A DNA stretch of 64,000 bases from Euglena gracilis (GCA_039621445.1 CP154954.1:15395805-15459804); one strand, 5' to 3'; counted from the first letter of the stretch, positions 1-13,900 are shown. The notes: generated by a model not told the origin, from the letters alone. Program-made: numbers and translations.

Positions 1-3000
1 CCGGGGAAAAGTATTGGACGAATCCTTAAAATGCCGGGAAAAATCCTGAACGCTCGCTTAAACCAAGTGGGAAAAAATATTGGACAGCTGAAAAAAAACC
101 GCAGAGGTTTTGCGCCAACCAGCAGTTGAACGAGAAAGCATGGCTGCACCTGGTGAAACCAAACAGAAAGCTTACATTCCGCTGGGGTGATAAGACTGCC
201 GTGTTGACAGACACAAAGCGGTTTCTGGCACACAACTTATGCACAGGGTCTCTTTGGGGTGGAGTGCACGCTGTGGGCTAACGCACGCTTCAAAAGGGTT
301 TGGGGCGGTTGGGAAGGACAGCTTCCTGGCAGGGTTGTTTTTTTTCTGTCCCTTGGGTTTTGATTGCAAGCAGACATAAAAAAAATGAAATTTACAAAAT
401 AATTTTGAAGAGCAGAGGCAGGAGGTACAACAACGATTCCTGAGAGGAAGAAGAATTCCTGCTGCAAATCGGCGCGCAGCGCCGAAGATTTTTTTTGGGG
501 GTCATTCACTGGAGGAAATTTGTCTTTCCTTAAATCTGCCAGGAAAAATCCTGGACGGATCCTTAAAACGGCGGGAAAAATCCTGGACAAAATTTCGTCC
601 AGAATTTTTCCCACAACATTTTTTCCCGTACAAGTTTTTTCCCCCTCCGGTAAGTGAATCTATGGTGAGGAGGCCACGAGCCCCAATTCTCCCTTTTTTT
701 GCGCAAGCCCGCTGAATGCAGTGCCACTTCATTTCGCCTTATTCCCCTCCCCCCGTGCACCCCTCCCCCCACCATATCCAGGGATGCAGGAGCTAACCCT
801 GCGGGACTCAACAGCTGTTCAATCAAGGGGCTCTGGGCACTTCACAGTCTCTGCGTGGGTGGGGGATTTGTGTGCGGATCGGGAACACGAAAATCGAAAC
901 ATCTGTGCATATTTTCAGATTTCATGTCCAAAGCCTTTTTTTTATACCCTGCCTTTCCAGCATTTGGGGAGTCTCACGCCAGAAATGTTCCATTTTTTTT
1001 CTGTTCATTTTTTCTTGATTTGTCAAAAAACACCACCTGTAAACATATTTGTATGGCATTTTTGAACCTTTTTTCCAAACATTTTCATGGAAGACACCAC
1101 AGTTTTTTCCTCCACTTTGTAATTTCTTCCCCTTTGGAGGGGTCTGGAACCCCCCCCCCCCACAAAGGCTGTACAGGAAGGTTTGGTGGGGGGGACGCCA
1201 CCATGGCAACACCCAATAAAATTCCTTCGGCACTGAAGGCACCGAAGGAAGATTTCGACCTACAAATCGGTGCCCGCGGAAGTGCGGGAAGGGGTGGGGG
1301 CGGTCGACCCCACCCTCACAGGGTTTCGGGGATTTCGTATGGTACAGGTTCGAGATGAGCTGGTGAGGTCCCCGTTGAAACCCCAGGCCCCCAGACATCG
1401 AGCCCCCTGGCCGGCGCAGTGTAGGACCCCCCCCCACCCGTGCCGCGCCTTGCTTCGCCCGAGAGCCCAGGGAGGCAGCACAGCCTTCTCCCAGCCTGGA
1501 GCCGGTTCGCAGTGAGCTTGGGTTCTGAGCCTTCATTAGATTCAGTGCAGAAGGTGCCCAGCCGGGCTCCCAAGGAAATGCCCAGGCATGTGATGCGACT
1601 GCGAACTGCAACAATGGTCCATCAAAAGGGTTTCTTGTTGAATGTCCGGTGGCATGGTCCACCTGCGATTAGCTCTTTCTCTCCTTTGTTTGTGGTATGG
1701 CTCACAAAGGGTACTCAGGAATTTGGAGTTCAACTCCTCCCTCAAATAGCCCTCGGTCTGCTTTCTGGGTGGTTGCTGAAAACACCAAGGTTTGTAATTT
1801 TGGGGGTCCAAAAAGTTTTTTTGGGGGGAGTTTTGCTACCCCTCATGTCCAACAACTACCTTTTGCTACCCCCCCCCCTATGATTATCCCCCCCGCCCAG
1901 TCGAGGGACTTCTTTCGAAGGTTTGGCTGGTCCATGTATTTTTTTGACGTCTTATCTGACGACGGTCCCCCAGTCGGAGGACACCTTCTGGTGTCATAAC
2001 CCTATGCCCAACAACCATCCCCCCGGCAGGACTGTTCGGGAACCGTATGGGTGGTGAACGGGGGGGGGGGGGGTGGGGGGTCTGACCCCCCACGTCTCCC
2101 ATGTGTCGATTTTTGGGTCAAAATTTCCTTTGGCCCCAAAGGAGAATTTTACTTGCCCGGTTTCATGCTGGGCGGGGGGGTCGACCCCCCACCTCCCAGA
2201 TTGGGGTGACCCCCCCCCCACAGGCCTTCCTGTGCAGCCCTAACCCCGGTCGGGGGGGGGGACTTTGGCTGGAAAAGTCTTCCTGTGGGCCGAAAACAGG
2301 TCTGATGTGCAAGATTTTTCAAATGAACAAATAATTATCGCAAAAAACCCAGTTATGATGCAAAAAAAAGTGGATACAAATCTGATCCAAAAAATATATA
2401 AAGTATATAATAAAAATAGAAAATAATAATAATAATAAATAAAAAAATAAAAAAATAAAGTGGATATAAATCCAAAAAATATCGGAAAAAGATATATTTC
2501 ATATTTAAGCATTTCCACAGTCACAAGGGTGTTGTTTAAAGCTTATCTTTTTTCTGTGGTTTGCAGAGGGAGTGCTGGAAGGCGTTACAAACATTGATTA
2601 TGCCCATGGATCAACTCAACTCAACTCAACCCTGCGGTTGCGGCGAAGGCCGGGATGGAAAGAAAATTCAAGGGTTTTTGACTGATTTTGGGTGGGTGGA
2701 TGGGTGGGTGTGACCTGGGGGGGCTGTTGGCCTGGGGAAACGCTGCCACGAGGGGGGGAACTCAGTGAGTATGTGGTGGTGCCTTGCCTGGGGGGTTGGC
2801 TGGGGGGTTACCATAAGGAGGTTCAAGCTCAAACCTCCTCCAACGTTTTTAATTCCCCCCCCGAACGTGCCTCGAACGTGCCTCGAACGCATTCAAAGAA
2901 GCTATCAAGCCTCCTTGAACGTGCCTGGAACGCGTTCGAGGAGGCTCCACCTACGTACATGCACAGAGGTGTCTTCAGGCTCTTTGTGAAAAGTTGCCCA

Positions 3001-3832
3001 CACAGAGGCCTTGCACAACAAATTGGAGATGCACGCACAGGATGTATGCAACTTAGAGGATATTGCTTTTTTGACCCTCCGAACAGTTGCGTACAAAACG
3101 ACATGGGCACCAAATGGGAGTTGCACACACAGGCATGTGAAACATAAGAGATTTTGTCATTTTGGAGTCCTCCGAACATTTGTTTACAAAAGAACATGGC
3201 AACAAAGCGAGTTTTCATGCAGGTAATTAGTTGGAAATTTCTCTTCAGCCTAATCATGTTCGAAGCACGTTCAGGAGACTCCTGAGCCTCCTCGAGACTG
3301 CCTCGAATGTGTTCGAGGATATTTTCGAGGAGGCTGAACTGTGCCTTGAACGCGTCTGAGGAGGCTCGAGAGCCTCCTCCTACCGTAACCCTGTCGGTTG
3401 GCCAGCCCCATCCTGGTGGGGTGTTTCCGCCCCCCCCCCCCTTCGGGCAGAATCTTCTTCCAAGAGGAAAAATATTAAAAGCAATTTTTTCTTGCAATTT
3501 TCAATGGTGGGCGGACCCGGGTCCATCAGTGCCTTCACGCACACCAAATTTTCCCCTGAAGGTGGAGGTGCATTTGTGGTGTGGAGCCCAAGGCACAAAA
3601 TTGCATGGGCATTGGACCCAGAAGGTTTTTTGAAGTTTGGTGACCTAGGGCAGGGAGGGGGGGGGTGGATGGGTCTGGGCCGAGCACCCCCCCCCTCCGG
3701 GAGCAGGGATGGATGGGAAGCCTTTCGGTATTGAGGTAGGTGGTAGGGGGGGGGCCCGACCACCCCCCCCCCCCTGGGGGGGGGTAAGGTGGTGGGGGGG
3801 GGGAGATCCCGACCCCCCCCCCAGATGTTGGA
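1..3832. other. Non-coding repeat-rich DNA with C/G homopolymer tracts
   Basis: I see no recognisable gene. The stretch has many runs of 7 to 14 C or G (for example near 1150, 2060 and 3430) and an AT-rich microsatellite at about 2390-2470. A hairpin with a GC stem at 470-484 is followed by an eight-T run. Two blocks at about 2866-2945 and 3255-3385 repeat a short motif containing GAACG and TTCGAGGAGGCT, partly in inverted arrangement. Open frames overlap on both strands without matching any family I know and follow composition rather than coding. Confidence 0.55.
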
Positions 3833-5900
3833 GTCTGTGGTGTTCATCAAACCGAACTCCTTCTGGGGCCATCCAACAAGTCTGTGGTGTTCATCCAAAC
3901 GAATTTCTTCTGGGGCCGTCCAACAAGTCTGTGGTGTTCATCCAACCGAACTTCAACTGGGGCCGTCCAACAAGACTGTGGTGCTCATCCAACCGATCTT
4001 CTTCTGGGGCCGTCCAACACGTCTGTGGTGTTCATCCAACCGAACTTCTTCTGGGGCCATCCAACACGTCTGTGTTGGATATCAAACCGAACTTCCACTG
4101 GGGCTTTCCAACAAGTCTGTGGTGTTCATCCAACCGTACTTCATCTAGGGCCGTCCAACAAGTCTGTGGTGTTCATCCAACCGAACTCCTCTGCAGCCGT
4201 CCAACCAGTGTCTGGTGTTCATCCGACCGAACTTCATCTGGGGCTGTCCAACAAGTCTGTGGTGTTCATCCAACCGACCTTCATCTGGGGCTGTCCAACA
4301 GGTCTGTGGTGTTCGTCAAACGGAATTTCTTCTGGGGCTGTCCATCAAGTTTGTGGTGTTCATCCGACGAAACTTCATCTGGGGCCGTCCAACAAGTCTG
4401 TGGTGTTCATCCAACCGAACTTCTTCTGGGGCCGTCCAACAAGTCTGTGGTGTTCATCAAACCGAATTCCTTCTGGGGCCGTCCAACAAGTCTGTGGTGT
4501 TCATCCGACCGAAGTTCAATTGGGGCCGTCCAATAAGACTGTGGTGTTCATCCGACCGAACTTCAACTGGGGCCGTCGAACAAGTCTGTGGTGTTCATCC
4601 GACCGTACTTCTTCTGGGGCCATCCAACAAGTCTGTGGTGTTCATCCGACGAAACTTCATCTGGGGCTGTCCAACACGTCTGTGGTGTTCATCCAACCGA
4701 ACTTCTTCTGGGGCCGTCCAACAAGTCTGTGGTGTTCATCAAACCGAATTCCTTCTGGGGCCGTCCAACAAGTCTGTGGTGTTCATCAAACCGAATTCCT
4801 TCTGGGGCCGTCCAACAATTCTGTGGTGTTCATCCGACCGTACTTCATCTGGGGCCGTCCAACAAGTCTGTGGTGTTCATCCAACCGAACTCCTCTGCAG
4901 CCGTCCAACCAGTGTCTGGTGTTCATCCGACCGAACTTCATCTGGGGCTGTCCAACAAGTCTGTGGTGTTCATCCAACCGACCTTCATCTGGGGCTGTCC
5001 AACAAGACTGTGTTGTTCATCCGACCGAACTTCATCTGGGGCTGTCCAACAAGTCTGTGGTGTTCATCCAACCGAACTTCATCTGGGGCTGTCCATCAAG
5101 TCTGTGGTGTTCATCCGACCGAACTTCAACTGGGGGCCGTCCAACCAGTCTGTGGTGTTCATCCGACGAAACTTCATCTGGGGCCGTCCAACAAGTCTGT
5201 GGTGTTCATCCAACCGAACTTCAACTGGGGCCGTCCAACAAGTCTGTGGTGTTCATCCAACCGACCTTCATCTAGGGCCGTCGAACAAGTCTGTGGTGTT
5301 CATCCAACCGAACTTCATCTGGGGCTGTCCAACAAGTCTGTGGTGTTCATCCAACCGAACTTCATCTGGGGCTGTCCAACAAGTCTGTGGTGTTCATCCA
5401 ACCGAACTTCATCTGGGGCCGTCCAACAAGTCTGTGGTGTTCATCCAACCGAATTTCATCTGGGGCTGTCCAACAAGTCTGTGGTGTTCATCCAACCGAA
5501 CTTCATCTGGGGCCGTCCAACAAGTCTGTGGTGTTCATCCGACCGAACTTCATCTGGGGCTGTCCAACAAGTCTGTGGTGTTCATCCAACCGACCTTCAT
5601 CTGGGGCCGTCCAACAAGTCTGCGGTGTTCATCCGACCGAACTCCTCTGGGGCTGTCCAACATGTGCCTGGTGTTCATCCGACCGAACTTCAACTGGGGC
5701 CGTCCAACATGACTGTGGTGTTCTTCCAACTGAACTTCATCTGGGGCCGTCCAACAAGTCTGCGGTGTTCGTCAAACCGAACTTCCTCTGGGGCTGTCCA
5801 ACAAGTGTCTGGTGTTCATCCGACTGAACTTCATCTGGGGCTGTCCAACATGACTGTGGTGTTCTTCCGACCGCACTTCTCCTGGGGCCGTCCAACAGAA
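3833..5900. repeat. 47-bp minisatellite, about 44 units
   Basis: A unit of 47 bp beginning GTCTGTGGTGTTCATCCAAC repeats without spacers. Unit starts are at 3833, 3880, 3927, 3974, 4021, 4068, 4115 and so on. Occasional 46-bp units carry CTCCTCTGCAG in place of CTTCATCTGGGG. A block at about 4137 recurs at 4841, so the array also has a higher-order period of about 704 bp (14 units of 47 plus one of 46). Because 47 is not a multiple of three and the unit lacks stops, long open frames exist in all plus frames and some minus frames. I do not regard them as genes. Confidence 0.93.
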
Positions 5901-8900
5901 CCACCATTTGCCGCAACGCAGCGCAGCTTGCCTTGCAGCGCAGCTGCTGCCCCCACCATCACCCCTCCCCCTGGGCTCACTGGAGCGCCACGGAGTAATT
6001 TCACTCCTGTCGCTGAAATCCGCCTTGCCACAATACTACTGAGGTAATGCCCGCTCCCGTGGGCACTGCTACAGCCCTCTTTTGAGTCCCTGTTGCCCCT
6101 GTGGTCTTCATGGAAGGAGGGATAGGTCGCTCGCCATCCCCAGGAGTGGTGCCGATGTCCGGCACTCGACATGGAGCAGATCATTCTGCTGCACATCCTT
6201 GACGCACATGGCACCATGCACTAATGCTGGCTGGTTATCGCGCGCCTACTGCGACCCTCTGGCCCTAGTAGCAGCTCCTGACGGACTCGCTGTGCACCCT
6301 GCACCTGTTGTGTGTGCAGCCGCCAGCTGAGCTTCCCCGATTAGGTTGGGTCCGATAATATCTTGCAGCTGTGTGGTTCTGTATCTGCCCCTCTGATTTC
6401 GGAAGGTGCGCCGATGGCAACGCTGTCCTGACTCTTGGACAGTTGGCAACAATGCTGTGGACGTCCAATCTAAATCCTCGCTGATTGGCGAGACCCTCCC
6501 CCCCATTTCAAACTGCCGGCCTTGCCCTGGTGCTGGGGTGTGAAGGCTCTCCTGTGCTGGTCACCAACCTGCTCCGTGCCTCTTGCCTCGTGGGCCAGTG
6601 AGTGCTTCTCGGCGAGATGACCCCCAGCTGGACCTGCTGTTTCTTCCGGACCGATCGTTCGACTGACCAGACTCCTCTGGGTGTTTTGGAGCTGGTGGTC
6701 CACCCTGACTTATTCACCGACTGTGCCGTGCCGGTGAAGAAGTGGATTCCTTGGGCCTGCATTATTTCGGTTGTGCCACCTCTGCTTTATGACCTGGGCC
6801 ACCCACAGGCAAAGTCGGCGTTTGACTTGGTTGGATTTAAATTCATTTTCCTCCCGAATCCCGCTGGAGTAATACATTTCAATCCAGGGTCAATCCAGAC
6901 CGAGGCATCACTCAAATCAAGCATTGCACAGTGTTTAAACAGTTAAAGGTCCCCCTTTTGGAGTTCTCCTCGGGTCAAATGCTTCATGATGAGGGGCATC
7001 CCAGGTGTGTGTCAGTACTGGCAATTTCATTGCCCTCAACTGTGGGTCTGTGTTCAAAGTTGTGCTTGTTGAAGGCGTGCAAAGTAAACTGGAGCTACCA
7101 GTTTATTTTGCACCCCTTGAGATTTCTTTCTCTGTCAGGGCTAAACCTTAAGAGCTGCCGTCCAGCGCCACAAATACAATCTCTTGAAAAATTACCTGCC
7201 AACCCACCAGCTCCGTGGGATGGGGTTAGGCATTTCTATGGGCCCGGTCCAGTTTTCGAGCAATTTTAGTACTTCAAAAATAAAAAAAATAAGAAACAAT
7301 AAAGGATGCCATATCGGCACACTGCAAATGTTCCTTGGGGAAGTGGCATAGTGGTTCGGTCCTGCTGTCTGCCCACTCCCTGCCCTGTGCCTTTGTTTGA
7401 GGGGTCACATTTATTTTTTCCTGCCCCCACCATGGAGTCCAGTAGCTGCTGACATCACAGACGGCGGGGGCCCCTGCTCCAGTGGTGTGGCGGACATGGC
7501 CACCGCCCGCTGCCAACTGCCCACCGCCCACCGTCGCATATGCTGTTGTCGTCTTCTCGAAGCTTCTTTCTGGCCGCCCCAGAGGAAGTATTGCCAATGA
7601 CCCTTGCAGTCCCCAGATGCGCCGGGAGGGGGTGTGTGGGTTGAAGCTTTGGCTGAGCGCGTCCCGGCAAACTGAAAAAACCCGTTCTTGCCTCTGCACC
7701 CATGCAGAGGTTGGTAAATTGGGTTGGCTGCTAGCTGAACCGGTGCACCAGCAGGTTGAACAAGGTTTGGTGCCAGCCTGCACACCGGCAGTGCAGGAAT
7801 TCCTACCAGTGGCAGAGGTGGAGGCACAGCTGTCACCGCACCGCATGTCGACGAGAGGTACCCATTCCACGGTGCAGGGGCAGTGTGAGTTGCATGCTAC
7901 AGGTTGAGACAGTCCCGTGTCGGCTGGCAGGTGTGAAGCTTAGCAGCCCAGGTGCTGGAGAGCAGCACCTGCACGAGAGCCCGCCCCATCCCGCCAGCAG
8001 CCCATGGCGCACCCGCACAGCTGGCTACAAGATTGCCTCCGCATGCCAGTTGAGCAGTGCCCTCCAGGCGGCTGGCAGGGTTCGATGGCTTTTTGGGCTA
8101 CGTCGTCAAGGATGGTGGCAAACTGGGGAAACACATGCACAACGCTTCAAAGCCACGCAGCCAGCCATGGCGCCTCTTTCGGCTGGGGGGGGGGACAGTG
8201 GCTTCCATCAGCCGGGCCAGCAGCTGCCCGGGATCCCTGGGGGGGAGGAGATCCATGAGGCTTCGGGGGGGAGGGGTGTGAGGGATTGGGGTGCACGCAC
8301 GTTCAAAATGGGTGTGTAGAGTCCTCTGTTCCCGGCGACCTGGGTCGAACCAGTCGATTTCACTGGGACATTGGGAGATACAGCATGTGCTGGAAGCGTC
8401 GTCCTTGGCGTGCACCAACGTTGTCCACTACAGGCAGGAGGTGCGTGTTTCGTGCTGGCCGGCACAGCTGCGCTGGCAACTTCCGTTTTAGGGCGAGCTC
8501 ATGCCGTCCATTCTGCGGTGGGGGGAGATTTTGTTCTGCCCACGGTGAGAGAAAAGGTTGGCAGCCCCGGCATCAGCGGCAGGGGGTCATCTGTCCCACC
8601 TGCCGAGCGGACAGCTCATCGTCGCGCTCGACATGGCTGCAGATCCATTCGCCGTCTGCCACTGGACACCCGTCGCAGTGGATCAGGGCGAAGATCACGC
8701 CCCTCATCCTGCGGGGGGAGGTGGACCACGGCCAGCCATCCCCCTCCACCATGGGCGCCGCCAAGTCCTGGGGTTGGGCTGCACCCGCCGGCTGCAACAC
8801 CCAGCACCGCCCCGACTGTGTGCTTCACTGGAGTGGTATCCTTGGCCAGCTGCTGCTCTGAGGTCTGCCATTAACTCGCCATAAACCCACCTCTGAGCCA

Positions 8901-10310
8901 CCCCCCACAGGGCAACAACGCCAGCACAATTTTTTCGCTACTAGTAACATGATCCACTGAAGAATTCTCATGAAGGACACCCTGAAAGTCACAGCCAGGC
9001 TCGTTTCCACAAGAGTGGCATCGCACGTATGCCCAAAAGAATGCAAAACATAAAGCTTGCCAATTTCAGCGGAAGACATTAGAATCTGGTCCAGTTCATG
9101 CAGCCACATGCTGCCTCCCCGCGGCGCAGCCGTCAACTTGGGCAGCTCGATAACCACATTTTTCTGTGTTTTTTTATTCTGTCTCCCAACAATGTGTTGT
9201 CCCCCCTGAATTTCATTGTACCATCCCTCGGCCTGCCCTCATGGGCATGCTTCCACCCCTCCCCTGAAGCCTTCTGGGCTGCTGGGCTGCTGGGCTGCTG
9301 GATGTCACAGTTTCCTGCTCCGGTGTTCAAGTGTGCCCGGGCCCTGGGTGTGCCCCACGGAAGCTGGCCTGGCGCTCATGCTGGGTCTGCTGACCGTGGG
9401 CTCTGCGCGTCAGCAGGGCAAAGCAAACCCAAACCCAAACCCCCAGATGTTGGGAGGGGGTCCGGACCCCCCCCACCCCCCTCCGTGTCAGGAGGGGGGG
9501 GGGGTCCGACCCACCCCCCCCCCCCCAGGAGGGGGTTCGGGCTGAGTGGATTACACCCCCCCATTTAAGTGCACAGGGTGCGCACATCATTGGACCCAAG
9601 TTTCGGACCAGGGTGTGACACTTGGGTACTATGCGAAAGCAGTTGATGTAAAATGGATTTTTTTTTGGTTGGTGCGCACTTTTTTGGATTCCACTTTCGG
9701 ACCCTCGGGGGTGTGACACTTATCTGGGCATCACACATTTTGGGGCCGCACACTGGGCACTGGTACCGCACACTCAAATGGGGGGGTTTACCCCGCCAAA
9801 GACAGGGTTTCCCTCAGTTTTCGGTTCTTTGTGCCAAAAAAATTTTGACACCGTTGACAATTCCGCTGCACGCAAGAATTTGTCAACAGAACAAACCCGT
9901 CTTGTTCTCCTGTACCGAGAACACAGTGCATTGCACAGTGGTGCAATGGTCCACTACTCCAACAGATTTAACCGCACCATCGAATATGTGTAATTTGAGT
10001 TGGACCGCCTCATTTTTATTTATTTTCTGGGATTCGGATTGTTACTTCAATTTTGTTCTACGTTCTGTTTCTGGATAAATTCTCTCTCTGAATTTTTGTT
10101 TTTCGAAGTGATGAGTGTGTAACATTGACCCCAGAATGGGTCCCAGATTTTGGCCCCCATTTTGCCCAAGTATTGTGAGACAGCTGCAAAGGAACAGGTA
10201 AGCCAGAGGAGTGCGTGCCAGTTTCATAACCATGGGTGAATTTGCTGCCGTCGGAATATTATTGTGTGTTCATAGTGGATATATATTCATGTGTAGTTTC
10301 CATCAAGGTA
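5901..10310. other. Unannotated GC-rich DNA, no recognised gene
   Basis: Overlapping open frames of 60 to 200 codons occur on both strands between 6.0 and 9.2 kb. None shows a domain, a conserved motif or a convincing start, and the frames shadow each other, as expected from GC-rich composition. C and G tracts occur near 9470-9530. An intron-containing host gene cannot be excluded from sequence alone, but I see nothing that supports one. Confidence 0.4.
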
Positions 10311-10925
10311 AACCCCCCAAATATAAAGCCACCCGGCTTTATATAGGACGATACCGACCCCCCCCCCCCCCGGGAAATTGTCACCTGACAGGTTGGCCAG
10401 TACCGGGGACCCTGACAACTTCCTATACTGACAGGTTGGCCAGTACCGGGGACCCTGACAGTTTCCCGGGCGGGACCCTGACAGTTTCCCGGGTAGGGCA
10501 TTTCAAGGGAAAGTCAATGAAAAATGACCCTGACAGGTTGGCCGGTACCGGGGACCCTGACAGCTTCTTATACTGACAGGTTGGCCGGTACCTGGGACCC
10601 TGACAGTTTCCCGGGCGGGACCCTGACAGGTTCTCGGGCATGACAGTTTCCCGGGGGGGGGGTAGGTATTTCAATTGGGGGGGGGGGGCTTTATATTTGG
10701 GGGGGATCAAACGTTTTCGGGTGGCCTCTATGACCTCTGGGCTTTCAATTGTAAACACCAATTTTATGCCAAATTTGTTGTGTACCCAGAAACGTGAAAT
10801 TCTTATTCAAAATGGAGCATCTCTGGTGAATAAAAAAAATTACATCCCCCCAAAATTTTTCTATTTTTTCTTGAATGGCTCCACTCCACGTCAGGGGGGG
10901 CTTTATATTTAGGGGGGGGGGGCTT
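10311..10925. repeat. CCCTGACAG-rich repeat block with inverted AATATAAAGCC edges
   Basis: Between about 10384 and 10652 a unit containing CTGACAGGTTGGCC, GTACC and GGGACCCTGACAG occurs in two larger copies with internal sub-repeats, mixed with the palindrome TTTCCCGGG. The block is bounded on the left by CCCCCCAAATATAAAGCC (10313-10330). On the right the inverse, GGCTTTATATTTGGGGGG, lies at about 10688-10706, and a further copy lies near 10899-10919. This could be a small inverted-repeat element. No coding capacity is visible. Confidence 0.55.
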
Positions 10926-13900
10926 TTATTTGTGGGGGGGTTACTCTTTCCAATTGGGGGGAGGGTAACAAAATGGATTTACTGGCATGGGATGTGATCC
11001 TTTTTCTGAAACCAGCTAACAGGTTCTAAGGGTTATTGAAGGAAAAGTTTAGGGCTGTCATTTGGGCCCAGTGTGAAAGTTTTACGCCAAGAACGTCAGG
11101 AAGAGGGCTAGGCCCAAGCTGACAACTTCCTGGGTACCAACCCAGGAAACCTTCCACTTGGGGAGGAGGCATTTCTCGATTTTCTTTTCCCCCCAACCAT
11201 CTTTTTTTTTAACCGGCAGAATAAGAGGTGTTTTTGGGAGCGTCTCAGAAACATTTAACGCGAGGTTTTCACAAACTTGGGAGCTTTCAAAATCCAAATC
11301 TTCCATCTCCAAACTGGCCCCAACTCCAGCGGTTCCCCGCTCGGACTTGTTTCTCCCCCGAAGGCTGTCCAGTGGGATTCTGTGCTCCTCCACTGCATGT
11401 GCACCCCCCTAATCCCTCCTAATGAGGCATTTGGCCCAGACTTCTCCTTGAACAATTGTCGAGCTCCCACCTTCCCCAGCAACTGTCCCCCTCCAGCCAG
11501 TGTTTTTCCCCCGGCATTCGCCACCTTGCTTCCGGCAAGGGGGGTTTACATTAATAGTGCTTTCTGAGAATTGACAGTTTCTCAGATACTGCAGGCTTGT
11601 TGTTTTCCAGCTGCTCATTTTTTTCTCCATCCCCCCCCAATTTTGACAGAATCAGCCATTTTTGGCAGTTTTGTTATTTATCCCCCTTGAGTTCTGCTGA
11701 AAAAAAAATTATACTCAGAATTTTTTTGTTTGAACCAGATTTTTCCTTGAGACCACATTTTCCTCATTTTTTTCTGCTTGTTTTTGGGGGGGGCAACCCA
11801 CCCATAGTTTGGAATAGCATGTTCCCAAAACAACAAAATCATGGTTTGGCCCTTTTCATTGGAATGACAACTCAAAACATCCATCATGTTGCAAAATGAA
11901 AAGAATTGAGGGCTGATTTTTTCCAATTCCTCTCCAGTTGAAATGAATGCATTCCCGATGCCATTTCCCGCAATATCTCACAATTTCCACAATTTTTCTG
12001 CAATTTTTTTGGCAATATTTTTGAGAACAAAGAAATGCCCCCTTTCCCACTACAGGAAGGAGGCACATTTTTGGAGAATTTTTGAATCTTCCCTCTTCAA
12101 TTTTTTTTACATTTTTCCGGGGTGGCTTCAATTTGAATGTTGCCCTGGTTCCCAGGGGGTTGCTCAAAATGTCCCTTGGATGACTGGCTGAATTTCACGC
12201 TGGGAACTTCTCTTTGGACCATTTGGTCCAAATTTCAGTGACCTTCTGGCCTGTCTTGTGAAGAACTTAAGCAACCCTTTGAGCAGTTTGGCTTAAATGG
12301 GTTGTTTAAATTTTTTGGGGGGGTATCTTCCCCCCCCCCCAGGAAACTGCCAACTGACAAGCCAGTGAGAACAACGATGCCAGAAATGATTTTTCTTCAC
12401 GGCGTTGGCTAGTTGTTGCCGAGATTTTGCAATTTTGTTTTTGTTCTGGAGAGAATTCTGCCCGTCCGTTAAGGCAGGAAAGCGTTATAAGGCATTTTGA
12501 CCAAAAAATTAAGGCAGTTTTAAAGGTATTTTAAGGTTTTTAAGGCGGCATAAAATTCCTGATGCCTGCTGGCCAACCCCCGAGGATGGTGACTAGTTTT
12601 TTTCAGAGTAACTGACTGGTTTTGGCCCGGACCTCCTCCCCCTGGGGGGGGGGGGTCGGCAAAAAAACCCGCAAAAGTGACCCACTGCCGAAGGCGCTGG
12701 AAAATTTTTGCTTTTTTTTCCACGTTTGTGGTCAAATTTCCATTGTATTCCAGAGTGGCCTACCTCCCCCCTGGGGGGTAGGGTAGTGACTGACTGTTTT
12801 TCTGGAAAGTGACTGACTGGTTTTTGAAATGGTGGAAGCCCCCCCCCCCGGGTCGGTAAAACATCGTGTGGCCCCTTCCCCCTAGGTTGGTTGGTGCCAT
12901 GGTCAGGCAGGGGGGGGATCAACCCTCAGGGGCAGGCATTTGCTTAAGGGATTGCAGTTCCCCCCCCCCCCCCGGGGGGGGGCTGGACTGCAGCTAGTCC
13001 AAATTTGGCTAGTGGGTTTTCTAGTAGACCCCCCCCGTGGGGGGGGCTGCTAGCAGGGCTAGCTAGTGGAAAAAATTTTTCCAGTGACCGGCGCGAAGCG
13101 CCGAAATTTTTTTTGGGACCCCCAAAAATGGCCAAAAATGCCCGTTTTTGGCCATTTTTGGAAATTTTTGGAACAAAATCAGCCAAAAACCTATTAAAAA
13201 CCTCATTTTTCCTCTGGCGCACAGCGCCGGAGGAAATTTTTTTTCCCGGTCCGGGGGACCCCCGGACCCCCCCCCCTAGCTAGTCTAGCTAGTCCACTTT
13301 TTCCAGTGTCTAGCCGATTGGCTAGCCAGTACCCCCCCCCCCCCGGGGGTCCTTAAGCAAAAGCCTGCTCAGGGGTCTTTGTGGTGTGTCACCGGGGGGC
13401 CAGAGAATGCCTTATCTAAGGGTATGTGCCTTGGCCGGACCAGCCAGGGCCTAAAAAAAACGACCAGGGGGGAGACAGGTGTATTTGTGTGGAAAGGCAT
13501 CCCAGAGTCCAAGGCACCCCGGTGCCGACATGCTGGGAACAGCTGCCGGGGGAGCGCCGTTCCTCATCAAATCCCGTCGTAACCTGTCACTGTGGTTGTT
13601 GTTTTGCCCCGACCTGCTCCCGCCTTCTTCGGAAGGGCATCGCTCATGGACTCGCTTCATGGATCAAGTGCACAGTGCATATACCTTCACCACAAGTGTC
13701 TCAATGGTGAAACAATCGGCATCTCTTTCGCAATCTCGCTCGTTTCTTGTGTTCAAATGTCTGTGTCTGGGTTTTTGATGTCGTAAACCTTGCCCGAAAG
13801 AGACAAAAACAGGGTCAGCTTCAAAACACCCAGAGACGACAGACAATTTAATCACCCCCCTCGGTCTGAGCATCTCAAAGCGAACCCCTGGTCCAGTTTT

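Noticed and set aside
3833-5900. Direct-repeat array considered as CRISPR
   Set aside because: The 47-bp units are contiguous with no unique spacers, and no cas-like gene is nearby. It is a minisatellite.
3709-6047. Open frames of 275 to 610 codons across the minisatellite
   Set aside because: They arise in every plus frame because the repeat unit lacks stop codons and 47 is not divisible by three. No start, domain or codon bias supports a gene.
6082-8901. Cluster of overlapping open frames as possible genes
   Set aside because: Frames of similar length overlap on both strands with no recognisable motif, consistent with GC-rich composition.
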